The notes under the pieces were generated by a model that saw only the letters and a program-made list of their open reading frames with translations, was not told the DNA's origin and made no database searches. The position numbers and the translations under genes are program-made. Shown piece by piece: positions 9,274 to 18,142 of a DNA stretch of 64,000 bases (within the stretch, counting starts at the first letter, position 1; every line of letters starts with the position of its first letter). Origin of the DNA: Solibacillus ferritrahens (lineage in GTDB: Bacteria; Bacillota; Bacilli; Bacillales_A; Planococcaceae); assembly GCF_037027585.1 (NCBI RefSeq), contig NZ_JAXCLE010000005.1, positions 124,001 to 188,000 on the forward strand, read 5' to 3'.

Positions 9274-10665
9274 ATGGGAATTGAATTAACAGCTCTCCAC
9301 TGGATTTATGTAGCATTTATAGCTCTTATTATTATTTTCATGGTAAAGCGACTCGATACTTCACTAATTAGTATTTTAGGAATATTCGTTATCGCATTCG
9401 TCGCAACAGGAGAATTCATTTCTTCTATTAGCGGGGTTTTTAACAGCTTTATTTATGCGATTACAGAACTTTTATCTACTATTTTAATTATTTCTATTAT
9501 CGTAGCGATGAGTCGGGTGCTTACAAAAACAGGTATTAATGAAGTAATGATCGCACCATTTACAAAAATTATAAAAAATCCGACACTTGGGTTTTGGACT
9601 ATAGGTATATTAATGATGGTCATTTCATGGTTTTTCTGGCCTTCACCCGCTGTTGCCCTCCTCGGAGCCGTTCTGTTACCGGTAGCTATCCGAGCTGGAC
9701 TTCCAGCACTTGGGGTGGCAATGGCGATGAACTTATTCGGTCATGGTATTGCGCTGTCCAGTGATTTCATTATCCAAGGTGCACCGAAATTGACTGCCGA
9801 TGCAGCAGGAATTCCGGTAGGAGATGTGGTCACGGCGAGTATCCCACTTGTTATAACAATGGGTGTTGTGACGACTGCAGTGGCGTTCTATCTTTTAAAA
9901 CGGGATATGAAACGAGGAAATATTCCATTGGTAGGAACGTATGATAACAGCACAGAACAGGAAAAACCTGATAATTTACTGTCGATGAGACAGAAAAAAA
10001 TCTTTGCCCTTTTAATTCCGGTTGCATTTTTACTCGACGTTGTGGCAATGTCTCTTTTTAATCTACAAGGCGGAGATGCGACTGCTTTAGTGGGAGGAAC
10101 TTCTGTATTTATATTGCTCCTTCTTTGTGTTGTAGCCTACAGAAAGAAAGGGCTCGATCAAACGACCGAATATTTTATTAAAGGGTTTCAGTTTGGATTT
10201 AAAGTATTTGGTCCGGTAATCCCAATTGCGGCATTTTTCTATTTAGGGGATGCAGGATTTCTTACAATTATAGGAGATCACTTACCCGAATCCTCACATG
10301 GCATAGTCAATGATTTGGGTATGGGGTTAGCGGCAATTGTCCCATTAACTACAGAAATTGCTGCTATTACTTTGACAGGGGTAGGGGCAATTACGGGGCT
10401 CGATGGTTCAGGGTTTTCAGGGATTTCACTTGTAGGGTCAATCGGAAGTTTATTTGGTACGGCGATTGGTGAAGGAACTGCAACTTTGACGGCACTTGGA
10501 CAAATTGCAGCTATTTGGGTAGGTGGCGGTACACTAGTTCCTTGGGCGCTTATTCCTGCAGCGGCAATTTGTAACGTTAGCCCATTTGAGCTCGCTCGCC
10601 GAAATCTTGTACCTGTAGTAGTGGGGTTAATTGTTACGACAATTGTGGCGATGTTTATTATTTAA
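9274..10665 (+). CDS. Multi-pass membrane transporter (ion-transporter type)
   Basis: About 463 residues with roughly 11-12 hydrophobic segments and a short hydrophilic loop in the middle (NSTEQEKPDN region). Two glycine-rich re-entrant-like stretches, one with WPSPAVALLGA and one with GDGSGF-type glycines and GTAIGEGTATLTA, are reminiscent of the ion transporter superfamily. The frame begins at 9181, but a TATAAT at 9208-9213 lies inside that extension and a GAGGAAG site precedes the ATG at 9274, so I use the later start. The substrate is unknown. The CotA-like gene follows closely without a terminator, so the two may be co-transcribed. Confidence 0.75.
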   Translation: MGIELTALHWIYVAFIALIIIFMVKRLDTSLISILGIFVIAFVATGEFISSISGVFNSFIYAITELLSTILIISIIVAMSRVLTKTGINEVMIAPFTKIIKNPTLGFWTIGILMMVISWFFWPSPAVALLGAVLLPVAIRAGLPALGVAMAMNLFGHGIALSSDFIIQGAPKLTADAAGIPVGDVVTASIPLVITMGVVTTAVAFYLLKRDMKRGNIPLVGTYDNSTEQEKPDNLLSMRQKKIFALLIPVAFLLDVVAMSLFNLQGGDATALVGGTSVFILLLLCVVAYRKKGLDQTTEYFIKGFQFGFKVFGPVIPIAAFFYLGDAGFLTIIGDHLPESSHGIVNDLGMGLAAIVPLTTEIAAITLTGVGAITGLDGSGFSGISLVGSIGSLFGTAIGEGTATLTALGQIAAIWVGGGTLVPWALIPAAAICNVSPFELARRNLVPVVVGLIVTTIVAMFII

Positions 10666-10758
10666 TTTGCCTGAAGCTTATGAAAACGGATATTGAAGGA
10701 ACGCCTAAATGAAGTGAAGAATAAACTATATGAAATTAGTAAAGAAGGATGGTATATT

Positions 10759-12378
10759 TTGAATTTTAGTGAACAGCCTGTTAACCCAGCTGATCCAAAT
10801 ACAATACCCAAATTTATAGATAAATTAGTAAAACCGCCTACTGCAAGACCGAGAGCAAATAAAAATTATCCGGCAAATTCCTATTATGAAATACAAATGC
10901 TAAAGTCAAAGCATCGATTCCACAAAAACTTTCCTTTTACCGAGGTGTGGGGATATGATGGCATTGTTCCGGGGCCGACGATTGAAGCGAAAAAAGACTA
11001 CACGACATATGTGAAATATTTGAATAGACTTCCGGAAAAACATTTCTTGCCGATTGACTATAGTTTGCATGGCGTAAACAATTCCGCCGAAGTACGGACC
11101 GTTGTTCATTTGCATGGAGCGAATGTTGCTTCTGCAAGCGACGGTCACCCTGAGGCATGGTATACGAAAAATTACGCAGCTACAGGTCCAACCTTTAAAC
11201 AGGAAGTACACGAATATACAAACCACCAGCCTGGTACAACATTGTGGTATCATGACCATGCAATGGGGCTTACTCGATTGAATGTCGTTGCGGGTCTTGC
11301 TGGTTTTTATTTGCTTCGTGATTCCTCGGAAGAACGTCTACAACTGCCAAAGGGGAATTACGAAATTCCTTTACTCATTCAGGATAAATCTTTCAATGAA
11401 GATGGTTCTATTTTTTACCCTACAGAACTAGATCCACCATTTCCCCTTCCCGTTCCTGACCAGCTTCCATTGCCAAACCCGACTGTCACGTTAGGCTATG
11501 TCGGTAATACGATACTCGTTAATGGAAAGGTATGGCCTTTATTAAATGTTGAGCCAAGAAAGTATCGCTTCCGCATACTGAATGGTTCAAACCGGAGAAG
11601 CTATAACTTGCGTCTCTCCAATGATGAGAAAATAAGCCAAATCGGAACAGATGGTGGGTTTTTAGCTGCCACTGTAGATATTGGTTCAGTTGAATTAAAC
11701 CCAGCAGAACGGGTAGATGTTATTATTGATTTTAGTAATTTTGCCAATGAAGAGATAATTTTAATGAATGATGACGATGAATTTGCTGATGATCATACGA
11801 ACGTTATTATGAAATTTAATGTAAACTTGCCATTAAAGGGTGAGGATACAAGTCAAATCCCGACATTATTGGAACCTGCAATGGATTTGCATGAGCATCA
11901 TGCACATACGGTCCGGGATCTTCCTTTAACAAGTACGTTAGACCGTTATGGCAGACTTATGTTGTTATTGGGCGATAAAATGTATCATGATCCCGCAACA
12001 GAAAAACCAGCTTTAGATAGTATTGAAGTTTGGAACTTTATCAATACTACAGCAGTCCATCACCCGATTCATGTTCATCTAGTGCAATTTAAAATACTTG
12101 AACGTAGACCTTTTAATGTAGATCTTTATGTAGCAGAGGGGAAATTGCAATTTACAGGGCCTCCGGAAGAACCGCATGAATATGAACGAGGCTGGAAAGA
12201 TACTGTAAAAGCAGATATAGGAAAAGTAACAAAAATTATTATGCACTGGAAGGAGCATACGGGGGATTATATATGGCATTGTCATTTTTTAGAGCATGAA
12301 GATCATGATATGATGCGCCCGATTCGTGTCATTAAAGACGCACATCCCGTAACACCTCCTCATATTAACGATCATTAA
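10759..12378 (+). CDS. cotA: CotA-like multicopper oxidase (laccase type)
   Basis: About 539 residues resembling the CotA spore-coat laccase of B. subtilis along its whole length. All copper-binding clusters are present: HLHG, WYHDHAM, HPIHVHL and HCHFLEHEDHDMM, the last including the Met axial ligand of the type 1 copper. There is no signal peptide, as in CotA. The frame opens at a TTG at 10693, but its ribosome-binding site is poor; AAGAAGGATGG precedes an in-frame TTG at 10759, so I prefer that start with moderate confidence. The family oxidises phenolics or bilirubin with reduction of O2 to water. A coat or pigment role is inferred. Confidence 0.88.
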   Translation: MNFSEQPVNPADPNTIPKFIDKLVKPPTARPRANKNYPANSYYEIQMLKSKHRFHKNFPFTEVWGYDGIVPGPTIEAKKDYTTYVKYLNRLPEKHFLPIDYSLHGVNNSAEVRTVVHLHGANVASASDGHPEAWYTKNYAATGPTFKQEVHEYTNHQPGTTLWYHDHAMGLTRLNVVAGLAGFYLLRDSSEERLQLPKGNYEIPLLIQDKSFNEDGSIFYPTELDPPFPLPVPDQLPLPNPTVTLGYVGNTILVNGKVWPLLNVEPRKYRFRILNGSNRRSYNLRLSNDEKISQIGTDGGFLAATVDIGSVELNPAERVDVIIDFSNFANEEIILMNDDDEFADDHTNVIMKFNVNLPLKGEDTSQIPTLLEPAMDLHEHHAHTVRDLPLTSTLDRYGRLMLLLGDKMYHDPATEKPALDSIEVWNFINTTAVHHPIHVHLVQFKILERRPFNVDLYVAEGKLQFTGPPEEPHEYERGWKDTVKADIGKVTKIIMHWKEHTGDYIWHCHFLEHEDHDMMRPIRVIKDAHPVTPPHINDH

Positions 12379-12456
12379 AAGAGTGAGGATAGGACAGAAA
12401 TAGTAATTTCATAGGATAAGGAAAAGACCCTTATTAAGAAACGATATTTTATGAAA

Positions 12457-12556
12457 TTGATTGGAATGGAGGGCGACTCCTGCGGGAACAGCACGACGCC
12501 TGAGACTACAGGCTCAGGCCGTGCCCGCGGAAAGCATCCCGGAATGGAAAGCAATT
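12457..12556. repeat. GC-rich structured intergenic element
   Basis: A roughly 100-bp GC-rich island in AT-rich DNA. It folds into nested stems: GCGGG (12482-12486) pairs with CCCGC, CACG with CGTG, and GCCTGAG with CTCAGGC around a short loop, while both ends carry GGAATGG. From memory, sequences with the core GGCGACTCCTGCGGGAA are dispersed between genes in several Bacillales genomes, so this is likely one copy of a small repeated element. Only one copy is seen in this window. Confidence 0.65.
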
Positions 12557-12569
12557 TTTACGCCAGCAA

Positions 12570-12611
12570 AAAAATGCCATTTTTCTCAGGGAGAAGAATG
12601 GCATTTTTGGG
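12570..12611. terminator. Bidirectional intrinsic terminator
   Basis: AAAAATGCCATT at 12570-12582 pairs with AATGGCATTTTT, with an inner TTCTC/GAGAA extension and an AGG loop, about 17 bp. A/T runs on both sides make it usable by the cotA-like gene and by the minus-strand genes. Confidence 0.88.
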
Positions 12612-12637
12612 TTATGTCCCAGTCTCCTAAATATTGT

Positions 12638-12721
12638 TTATAACTTTATTAGAGTACTAACACTTTTTCCGCCGTCATTCTCCCAGCGATTAATATCCAA
12701 TTGTTCATCAGAACATCTCAT
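12638..12721 (-). CDS. Candidate 27-residue small protein
   Basis: An ATG at 12721 preceded by an AAAAAGGATGATG ribosome-binding site opens a 27-codon frame with the motif LDINRWENDGG. The composition is polar and soluble. It lies 60 nt downstream of the cupin gene on the same strand, so it could be the last gene of that transcript before the terminator at 12570-12611. Very short frames arise by chance, so this is tentative. Confidence 0.35.
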   Translation of the reverse strand: MRCSDEQLDINRWENDGGKSVSTLIKL

Positions 12722-12782
12722 GATATACATCATCCTTTTTAAGTATTTTCATTGCGGGAAGCTTCGTTAAAGAGTGGCGATT

Positions 12783-13424
12783 TCAATAATGCCAGTTTTG
12801 ATATACATAAGGCATTTGTTGGCTATGGGGCGCACATTGTGAGCAATGATACTGGGGATATAAATATTGAGGGAATATTTGTTGCGTCTCTTTAGAGCAA
12901 TCCGTATAGGGTCCTATAAAGGTATTTGGTTTCACAGGACTGATGGCTTGGTTCCATTCATTTTCATTGATGCAATAAGTTTTAGATAAGATATTGGGTG
13001 GAGTTAATTTTAATAAATCAGATCCTAATATTACTTCAGGAGTCGGTGCATTAAAAATTGCTAAAAGATGCGTGTCATCAACAGTAGCTACTTCATAATG
13101 CCACCAACCTTGTGGAACATTCGCCACTTGTCCGGGTGTAAGCGGATAATGGAGAAGCTGTTTTGTGAAAGGATTTAAGATAGATACGGTAACAGCACCA
13201 GAAATACAATAAATGAGCTCTGCTGCATTTTGATGATAATGCGGTTCAATTATATTATTGGCACTTAAATATATATCCAGCAAGGACACATTATCCAATG
13301 TATTTAACTGTTGTACACCTAATACGTTTATAAAGTTCTGATGGTCTTTTTTAAATAATGTGCTTTTATTTATGTCAAAAGCGAATTGAGTAGATGGAGA
13401 TGTGTAATCTATAGATGACGCCAT
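12783..13424 (-). CDS. Cupin-domain protein with Cys/Tyr/Gln-rich tail
   Basis: A 213-residue single-cupin protein. The first metal motif is EPHYHQNAAEL followed by a glycine (about residues 60-76); the second is PQGWWHYEV near 105-113, retaining the His, His, Glu and His ligands. The core resembles oxalate decarboxylase or oxidase cupins, which often bind Mn or Fe. The last 35 residues are unusual, with four cysteines in short spacing and many Tyr, Gln, Pro and His, a composition typical of cross-linked spore-coat proteins. The GAGGTG site precedes ATG at 13424. Together with the CotA-like gene nearby, a coat role is a reasonable inference, not a demonstrated one. Confidence 0.75.
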   Translation of the reverse strand: MASSIDYTSPSTQFAFDINKSTLFKKDHQNFINVLGVQQLNTLDNVSLLDIYLSANNIIEPHYHQNAAELIYCISGAVTVSILNPFTKQLLHYPLTPGQVANVPQGWWHYEVATVDDTHLLAIFNAPTPEVILGSDLLKLTPPNILSKTYCINENEWNQAISPVKPNTFIGPYTDCSKETQQIFPQYLYPQYHCSQCAPHSQQMPYVYQNWHY

Positions 13425-13511
13425 TCTTTCTTCACCTCGTATATAAGTTTAAAACTGGATTTCTAGTTATATTATGCTTATTTACCTCTTTTGGTGTACT
13501 TAAAAAGGTGC

Positions 13512-13551
13512 CTAAAAAGCCATATGCCTCTCACTAGAAATGAGAGGCATA
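13512..13551 (-). terminator. Intrinsic terminator
   Basis: An 11-bp perfect stem (13523-13533 with 13541-13551) and a 7-nt loop. On the minus strand it runs into a T tract (13514-13518), so it ends the RsiV-like gene at 13568. Confidence 0.85.
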
Positions 13552-13567
13552 CAAGTTATATTAAATA

Positions 13568-14233
13568 TCAATTATTAACAGCCATCCTACTTAGAGGACT
13601 TGATTCATCAATAATATCGGTTAAATCAAAAACAGAAATCGGAAACATCGGCAAGCCTACGTAATAGGGGGTAATTTCGTATAGCTGGAAATAGATTACT
13701 AGTGTTTTATCCGCTATATAAAAATCCTGGTTTGGTTGAATACCGGTAAAATCATCCAGCAGGGGAATATCCCGCTCGTGAATTTGAATATTTACAAGAC
13801 TGGAAATCCGTTTGATATAGTCACTGCCAGGGATAAATAAATCCTCTAACTTACAAATCTTCTGTTTTTCTAAATCAAAGTTCAATGATTTGATATAGGT
13901 CATTCCGTGAGCAGCCTTTTGATGATACGTATAATTGGAAAGCGATAAGCTTAATATTTGTCGCTGATTGTTTTTTATTTCATAAAGACCTAGCATTTCT
14001 TCTACTGTTGTCGGCATATCACCAACTTGTTCAGAAATCAGCTTTTTCACTTGTTCTTTAATTGCCTCGTTCATTTTATTTTCCCAAAAATTATTCTCAG
14101 TAAAAAATACATACGGATAATACACTACCTGGTTTTTGCCACAATCCAAACGAAGCGTACTTATAGGCAAAGGACCTATTTGTAGAATGTTTGCACTCCC
14201 TTTATGATTTTTTCTCCAACCTGGAAACCACAA
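13568..14233 (-). CDS. DUF3298/RsiV-like domain protein
   Basis: About 221 residues resembling the DUF4163 plus DUF3298 pair found in the extracellular part of anti-sigma factor RsiV and in PdaC. Features are the YYPYV strand near residue 37, a central SLNFDLEKQKICKLEDLF block and the DFTGIQPNQDFYI to VIYFQLYEI stretch of DUF3298. Unlike RsiV there is no membrane segment or signal peptide, so it would stay in the cytosol or be a spore protein. The start is uncertain: TTG at 14233 has a poor ribosome-binding site, and AAAGGGAGTG about 25 nt later has only ATT behind it. Confidence 0.65.
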   Translation of the reverse strand: MWFPGWRKNHKGSANILQIGPLPISTLRLDCGKNQVVYYPYVFFTENNFWENKMNEAIKEQVKKLISEQVGDMPTTVEEMLGLYEIKNNQRQILSLSLSNYTYHQKAAHGMTYIKSLNFDLEKQKICKLEDLFIPGSDYIKRISSLVNIQIHERDIPLLDDFTGIQPNQDFYIADKTLVIYFQLYEITPYYVGLPMFPISVFDLTDIIDESSPLSRMAVNN

Positions 14234-14368
14234 CCTATATATTGTTATTTATATGTAAAGCTAAATACTTTATGAAAATGTCTGCAACTAAAAAGATATT
14301 ACATTAAGTCCAATCATAAAATGAGTCAGAAAAGGGTTTTACGCTATTTATCAAAGGAGTAGAGGCTA

Positions 14369-15616
14369 CTGGATAAACAAAATAGTAAGTACAGATGGAT
14401 TGTATTTGCTTCGGTATTGCTTACGTATTTGCTTATGGCAAGTCAAAGAACCGCACCAGGATTGATTACGGATCAGTTAATGAACGATTTTAGTATTACC
14501 GCTACGACTATCGGATTTATAACAGGTGTGCAATTTTTTGTTTATACAAGCTTACAAATTCCGATGGGAATATTAGCTGATCGTTTTGGACCGAATTTCT
14601 TTCTTATTTTGGGAGCAGTTATAACAGGTATTGGAACGATTTTTTACAGTGTTGGAACACATGAATATGTACTGTTTCTATCACGCATTTTAACTGGATT
14701 AGGCGACGCGACTATTTGGGTAAATATGATGCTTATATTAGGGCAGTGGTTTCATAAAAAGGAATTTGTTCGACTAGTAGGTTTTGCCGGTATGACAGGT
14801 AGTTTAGGTTTTTTGTTAGCTACTGTTCCGTTTTCTGCATGGATACAACTACTTGGGTGGAGAGGGGCCTTTTTCTCGTTAGGGGCCATCGTATGTTTAT
14901 GTGGCTTACTTCTTTATATCGTCCTTATTAAAAACCCAAAACAGACTTTTATAAAACCAGTCGTAGAAAAAGAGCAAGTACTTCGTGAACGAACAGGAAT
15001 AATAGTAAAAAGAATTTTTTCCAATCGTCAGGTATGGGCTTTATTTTTCTGCCATTTTGGAGTAGTTGGCGGTTATGTCGGTTTTATCAGTTCATGGGCA
15101 GTACCTTTTGGTATGGATATGTATGGAATGACTCGTTCTGAGGCAAGTCAGCTAATTATGGTCGGTCTTGTTGGTGCAATTTTAGGTGCACCTTTAATGA
15201 GTTGGATTGCGAGCATGTTCGATACTATTAAAAAACCTTATATTACCGTTCATCTAATCGTCTTATCAAGTTGGATTACTTTTTTATTATTTAAAGGATA
15301 TCCATCGATTTGGTGGGTAATTATACTTTTCTTTCTAATCGGTTTTGGATACGGGGCAAGTGCATTAACGTTTGCAGCAGTTCGTCGCTCTTTCCCGCTC
15401 GAAGAATCTGGTATTGTATCGGGCTTTGCGAACACAGGTGGTTTCTTAAGTGCTGTGTTATTACCGATTTTTTTAGGGACAATATTAGATTACGTTCAAG
15501 GTAGTTCCGGAGTGTTACAAAATGCTTACTACTATGGATTTATTATTCCTGTTGTTTTTTCAGTAATTGGTTTAGGTGGAATGTTCCTTTTTAGGGAAAT
15601 GCAAGCTACTGATTAG
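14369..15616 (+). CDS. MFS transporter, apparent CTG start
   Basis: About 415 residues with 12 predicted membrane helices and the MFS loop ADRFGPNFF between helices 2 and 3. The conventional start (TTG at 14417) would cut into the first helix and has no ribosome-binding site. AAAGGAG at 14353-14359 lies 9 nt before an in-frame CTG at 14369, giving the normal soluble opening DKQNSKYRW before helix 1; an in-frame stop at 14360 leaves no other choice. It resembles organic-anion or sugar-phosphate type MFS carriers (ACS-like), but the substrate is not readable. The reading frame is intact. Confidence 0.8.
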   Translation: MDKQNSKYRWIVFASVLLTYLLMASQRTAPGLITDQLMNDFSITATTIGFITGVQFFVYTSLQIPMGILADRFGPNFFLILGAVITGIGTIFYSVGTHEYVLFLSRILTGLGDATIWVNMMLILGQWFHKKEFVRLVGFAGMTGSLGFLLATVPFSAWIQLLGWRGAFFSLGAIVCLCGLLLYIVLIKNPKQTFIKPVVEKEQVLRERTGIIVKRIFSNRQVWALFFCHFGVVGGYVGFISSWAVPFGMDMYGMTRSEASQLIMVGLVGAILGAPLMSWIASMFDTIKKPYITVHLIVLSSWITFLLFKGYPSIWWVIILFFLIGFGYGASALTFAAVRRSFPLEESGIVSGFANTGGFLSAVLLPIFLGTILDYVQGSSGVLQNAYYYGFIIPVVFSVIGLGGMFLFREMQATD

Positions 15617-15693
15617 TGTATTACTATATGATTTCATCTCGTTCACATAAACCCTATTTCCTCGCGCATCCTAAAGTAGGAGGAGGTGGATTT

Positions 15694-15924
15694 ATGGACG
15701 AGAAAAAATATACAGAGGCAGGCACCGATATTGAAGAAGTAAAGCGGTTAAATGCAGCATCCGGTCTTTCTTATAATGATGCACTTGCTTTGCTTGCTCA
15801 AAAGAAAGAGATTCAAACGGTATATGAAGTCCCACTTAAGCCATTAAGTGAAAATTTGGAAGTAGATAGCAATGCATATAAATTAAATGAAGTTCCTGGG
15901 TTAGATCGTAATGGCCCGCATTAA
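15694..15924 (+). CDS. Small hydrophilic protein, possibly spore-related
   Basis: A 76-residue acidic protein. GGAGGAGGTGG directly upstream fixes the ATG at 15694, although the frame opens 26 codons earlier. The stretch AGTDIEEVKRLNAASGLSYNDA recalls, from memory, the repeat units of gamma-type small acid-soluble spore proteins and their relatives in Bacillus, but it has a single unit only and the match is loose. No cysteine, membrane segment or signal peptide. It follows the MFS gene by about 80 nt without a terminator between. Confidence 0.65.
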   Translation: MDEKKYTEAGTDIEEVKRLNAASGLSYNDALALLAQKKEIQTVYEVPLKPLSENLEVDSNAYKLNEVPGLDRNGPH

Positions 15925-15930
15925 CACTTT

Positions 15931-15966
15931 AAAAAGGAAGCTGTCGTGTTGACAGCTTCCTAAAAA
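15931..15966 (-). terminator. Intrinsic terminator
   Basis: A 10-bp perfect stem (15936-15945 with 15951-15960) with A runs on both sides of the plus strand. The T tract after the stem on the minus strand (15931-15935) suggests it mainly ends the gene at 15968. Confidence 0.8.
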
Positions 15967-15967
15967 A

Positions 15968-16195
15968 TTAGGAGTGTTTTGATGCATCTTTTTTAGAAAT
16001 GAATGTTTGACAGCATGTTTCATTTGAATTCTTTGCTTTCTCTCGTTTATCAAAGTCAAAATCAGAAGCAAACTCGGTATTCTCATTCTTACTGGCTTTA
16101 TCCATATTGATTTCTATTTTTTCGGCTCCACAAAAATTCCCCTTTGCATGGAAAAAACAGTTGGATACAGTACATTTCACCTCTAATGTTGGCAT
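15968..16195 (-). CDS. DUF1540 family protein
   Basis: A 75-residue protein. AAGGAGG lies 8 nt before the ATG at 16195, so the 25 upstream codons are not used. The N-terminal VKCTVSNCFFHAKGNFCGAEKIEI segment is typical of DUF1540 (written here only as its pattern: three spaced cysteines with a small hydrophobic core). A further CC pair lies near the C-terminus. These proteins are probably small metal or disulphide binders; in some Firmicutes they are linked to sporulation. The stop codon abuts its terminator. Confidence 0.75.
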   Translation of the reverse strand: MPTLEVKCTVSNCFFHAKGNFCGAEKIEINMDKASKNENTEFASDFDFDKREKAKNSNETCCQTFISKKDASKHS

Positions 16196-16418
16196 AAATA
16201 TCCTCCTTATTAATTTTTTTGAAAAAGTATAAAAAGAGTATTTACTATAATATCCTTTTATATTCCTCAATATTTAATTTGTCCAATTGCACTTCTTTTA
16301 TGTTCAATGAAATAAGCTACTTTTAGCCAAATGTTTTTTGTGAATGAAAAACTGTATTTAAATAGAAAAAAATGTTAAAATCAAGAAAATACATGTTTTT
16401 TTGATAAGGAGCGATGGG

Positions 16419-17906
16419 ATGGCGATTACAAAATCATTATTTGAGCAATCTATAAAGACACCGGAAGCTAAAGCTATTATGTTTCATGATGAATCTTGGA
16501 CTTATAAAGAACTTTATGAAAAATCATTAAAAATTGCGCATTACCTCGTAAAGAAGGGCTATAAAAAAGATGATATTGTTGCACAGTTTACGCTTAATTC
16601 CAATCTGTTTATGGCGATTTATTACGGTGTACAACTTGCAGGGCTTACGGTAATGCCAGTTAATACGAAATTGGCTTCACCTGAAGTGGAGTATATTTTT
16701 AAACATTCAAAAGCAAAAGTACTCATTTATGATGAAAAATTACAAGGGACAATTGACTTTCCTCTGACTGGTTTTGACGAAGTACTAACACTAGAAAAAA
16801 TTCAAGCGATTATTGATACGCAAATGGAAACACAGGAATTACCAACAATGGATTTGGAAGAGACATCTGTTGTCATGTACACATCAGGTACTACGGGAAA
16901 ACCTAAAGGTGTAATGCTGAGTCATCGGAATGTATTCGAAACAGCAGAAATCTGGTCGGAGTCCATGGAGATGAATGAACAGGATCGCATGTTTATTTGC
17001 ACACCGTTATTCCACTGTGCAGGCAGTCATGTCTTTGCTGTACCGACAATTTTAAAGGGCGGGACAGTTATAATTGACGAGGCATTCTCACCGGATAAAA
17101 CTTTAAAAAAACTTGTAGAAACAGAGACTACAATTTTCTTCGGTGTGCCGGCTATGTATACGATTTTATTAAATAAGCCAGAGCTTGCTGCATATAATTT
17201 TGAGCATTTACGATTGTTTTGTTATGGTGCAGCCCCGATGCCGTATGAACTAGTGAAGCGTTTAAAGGATACGTTTCCAAATGTAAAAGTACAAAACTTA
17301 TACGGTCAAACCGAAAATACACCTGCAGCGTGTTCATTGTTAGATGAAGCGGCACTGATTAAAATTGGGTCAGTAGGAAAGCCGCTTGCTCGTACAGAAA
17401 TTCAATTGCTAAATTCCAACGGTGAAATCGTACCTATAGGTGAGGTAGGGGAAATTTGTGTGAAGGGACCGCAAGTCATGAAGGGTTACTTGTTTGCACC
17501 GGAGGAAACAGCAAATACGATTCAAAATGGCTGGCTTCATTCAGGTGATTTAGGTCGTTTTGATGACGAAGGCTATTTATATATTGTGGATCGTAAAAAG
17601 GATATGATTATTCGTGGCGGTGAAAATATATATCCGATTGAAGTAGAAGAAGTACTTTATCAGATTCCTGAAATTTTAGAAGCAGCAGTCGTTGGGGTTC
17701 CACATGATGTATATGGTGAAGTTGCGAAAGCGTATGTCGTGACAAAGCCCGATAAACAGTTAACAGAGCAACAAGTAATTGAATATTGCGCAACTCAACT
17801 TGCAAAATATAAAGTACCTTACGAAGTAGATTTTTTAAGGGAATTACCACGCAATGCTTCAGGAAAAGTGTTAAAGCATACGTTGCGCCCGAAGCAAACG
17901 ACCTAA
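16419..17906 (+). CDS. AMP-binding long-/medium-chain acyl-CoA synthetase
   Basis: A 495-residue adenylate-forming enzyme that activates a carboxylic acid to acyl-AMP and then acyl-CoA. The P-loop YTSGTTGKPKG is near residues 153-163. YGQTENTP (A5), the hinge-region HSGDLGRFDDEGYLY and RKKDMIIRGGENIYP, and the C-terminal catalytic lysine in NASGKVLK are all intact. The frame opens at TTG 16401, but AAGGAG (16406-16411) spaces correctly to ATG 16419. The substrate is probably a fatty or aromatic acid. The acyl-CoA dehydrogenase and thiolase at 28-30 kb are related in function but not in the same operon. Confidence 0.88.
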   Translation: MAITKSLFEQSIKTPEAKAIMFHDESWTYKELYEKSLKIAHYLVKKGYKKDDIVAQFTLNSNLFMAIYYGVQLAGLTVMPVNTKLASPEVEYIFKHSKAKVLIYDEKLQGTIDFPLTGFDEVLTLEKIQAIIDTQMETQELPTMDLEETSVVMYTSGTTGKPKGVMLSHRNVFETAEIWSESMEMNEQDRMFICTPLFHCAGSHVFAVPTILKGGTVIIDEAFSPDKTLKKLVETETTIFFGVPAMYTILLNKPELAAYNFEHLRLFCYGAAPMPYELVKRLKDTFPNVKVQNLYGQTENTPAACSLLDEAALIKIGSVGKPLARTEIQLLNSNGEIVPIGEVGEICVKGPQVMKGYLFAPEETANTIQNGWLHSGDLGRFDDEGYLYIVDRKKDMIIRGGENIYPIEVEEVLYQIPEILEAAVVGVPHDVYGEVAKAYVVTKPDKQLTEQQVIEYCATQLAKYKVPYEVDFLRELPRNASGKVLKHTLRPKQTT

Positions 17907-17926
17907 AGCGATATGCTTTTAACTGA

Positions 17927-18142
17927 TTGGAACGTAAAAAAGTGGGAGCAGATTTAGCGAAGTGTGCACCTGTTATTCAGGAAACGATGATCCGTTATGC
18001 AGAAGAAGCAGATGATGAGTATGGTCGTCGCCTTCGTGAAAATCTAAAAAATACGAACGAGTCCGGACCTCTTGGTAACCCCGATAACGATAAAGCGGTA
18101 CAGCAAGCAATTGATGAAAGTAGAGAAACGGATCATCTATAA
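17927..18142 (+). CDS. Small acidic protein of unknown function
   Basis: A 71-residue frame starting with TTG at 17927 or GTG at 17942; neither has a good ribosome-binding site. It is rich in Glu, Asp and Arg, with a likely helix around ETMIRYAEEADDEYGRRL and a polar tail. It follows the acyl-CoA synthetase by 20 nt and could be the next gene of that transcript. An opposing frame on the minus strand has no ribosome-binding site. I do not recognise the family; it might also be a gene remnant. Confidence 0.45.
   Translation: MERKKVGADLAKCAPVIQETMIRYAEEADDEYGRRLRENLKNTNESGPLGNPDNDKAVQQAIDESRETDHL

Noticed and set aside
10693..10758. Upstream TTG start for the CotA-like protein
   Set aside because: Poor ribosome-binding site compared with the TTG at 10759, though it cannot be excluded.
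12461..12643. Plus-strand 60-codon frame
   Set aside because: It consists of the GC-rich element and the terminator read as protein; no ribosome-binding site.
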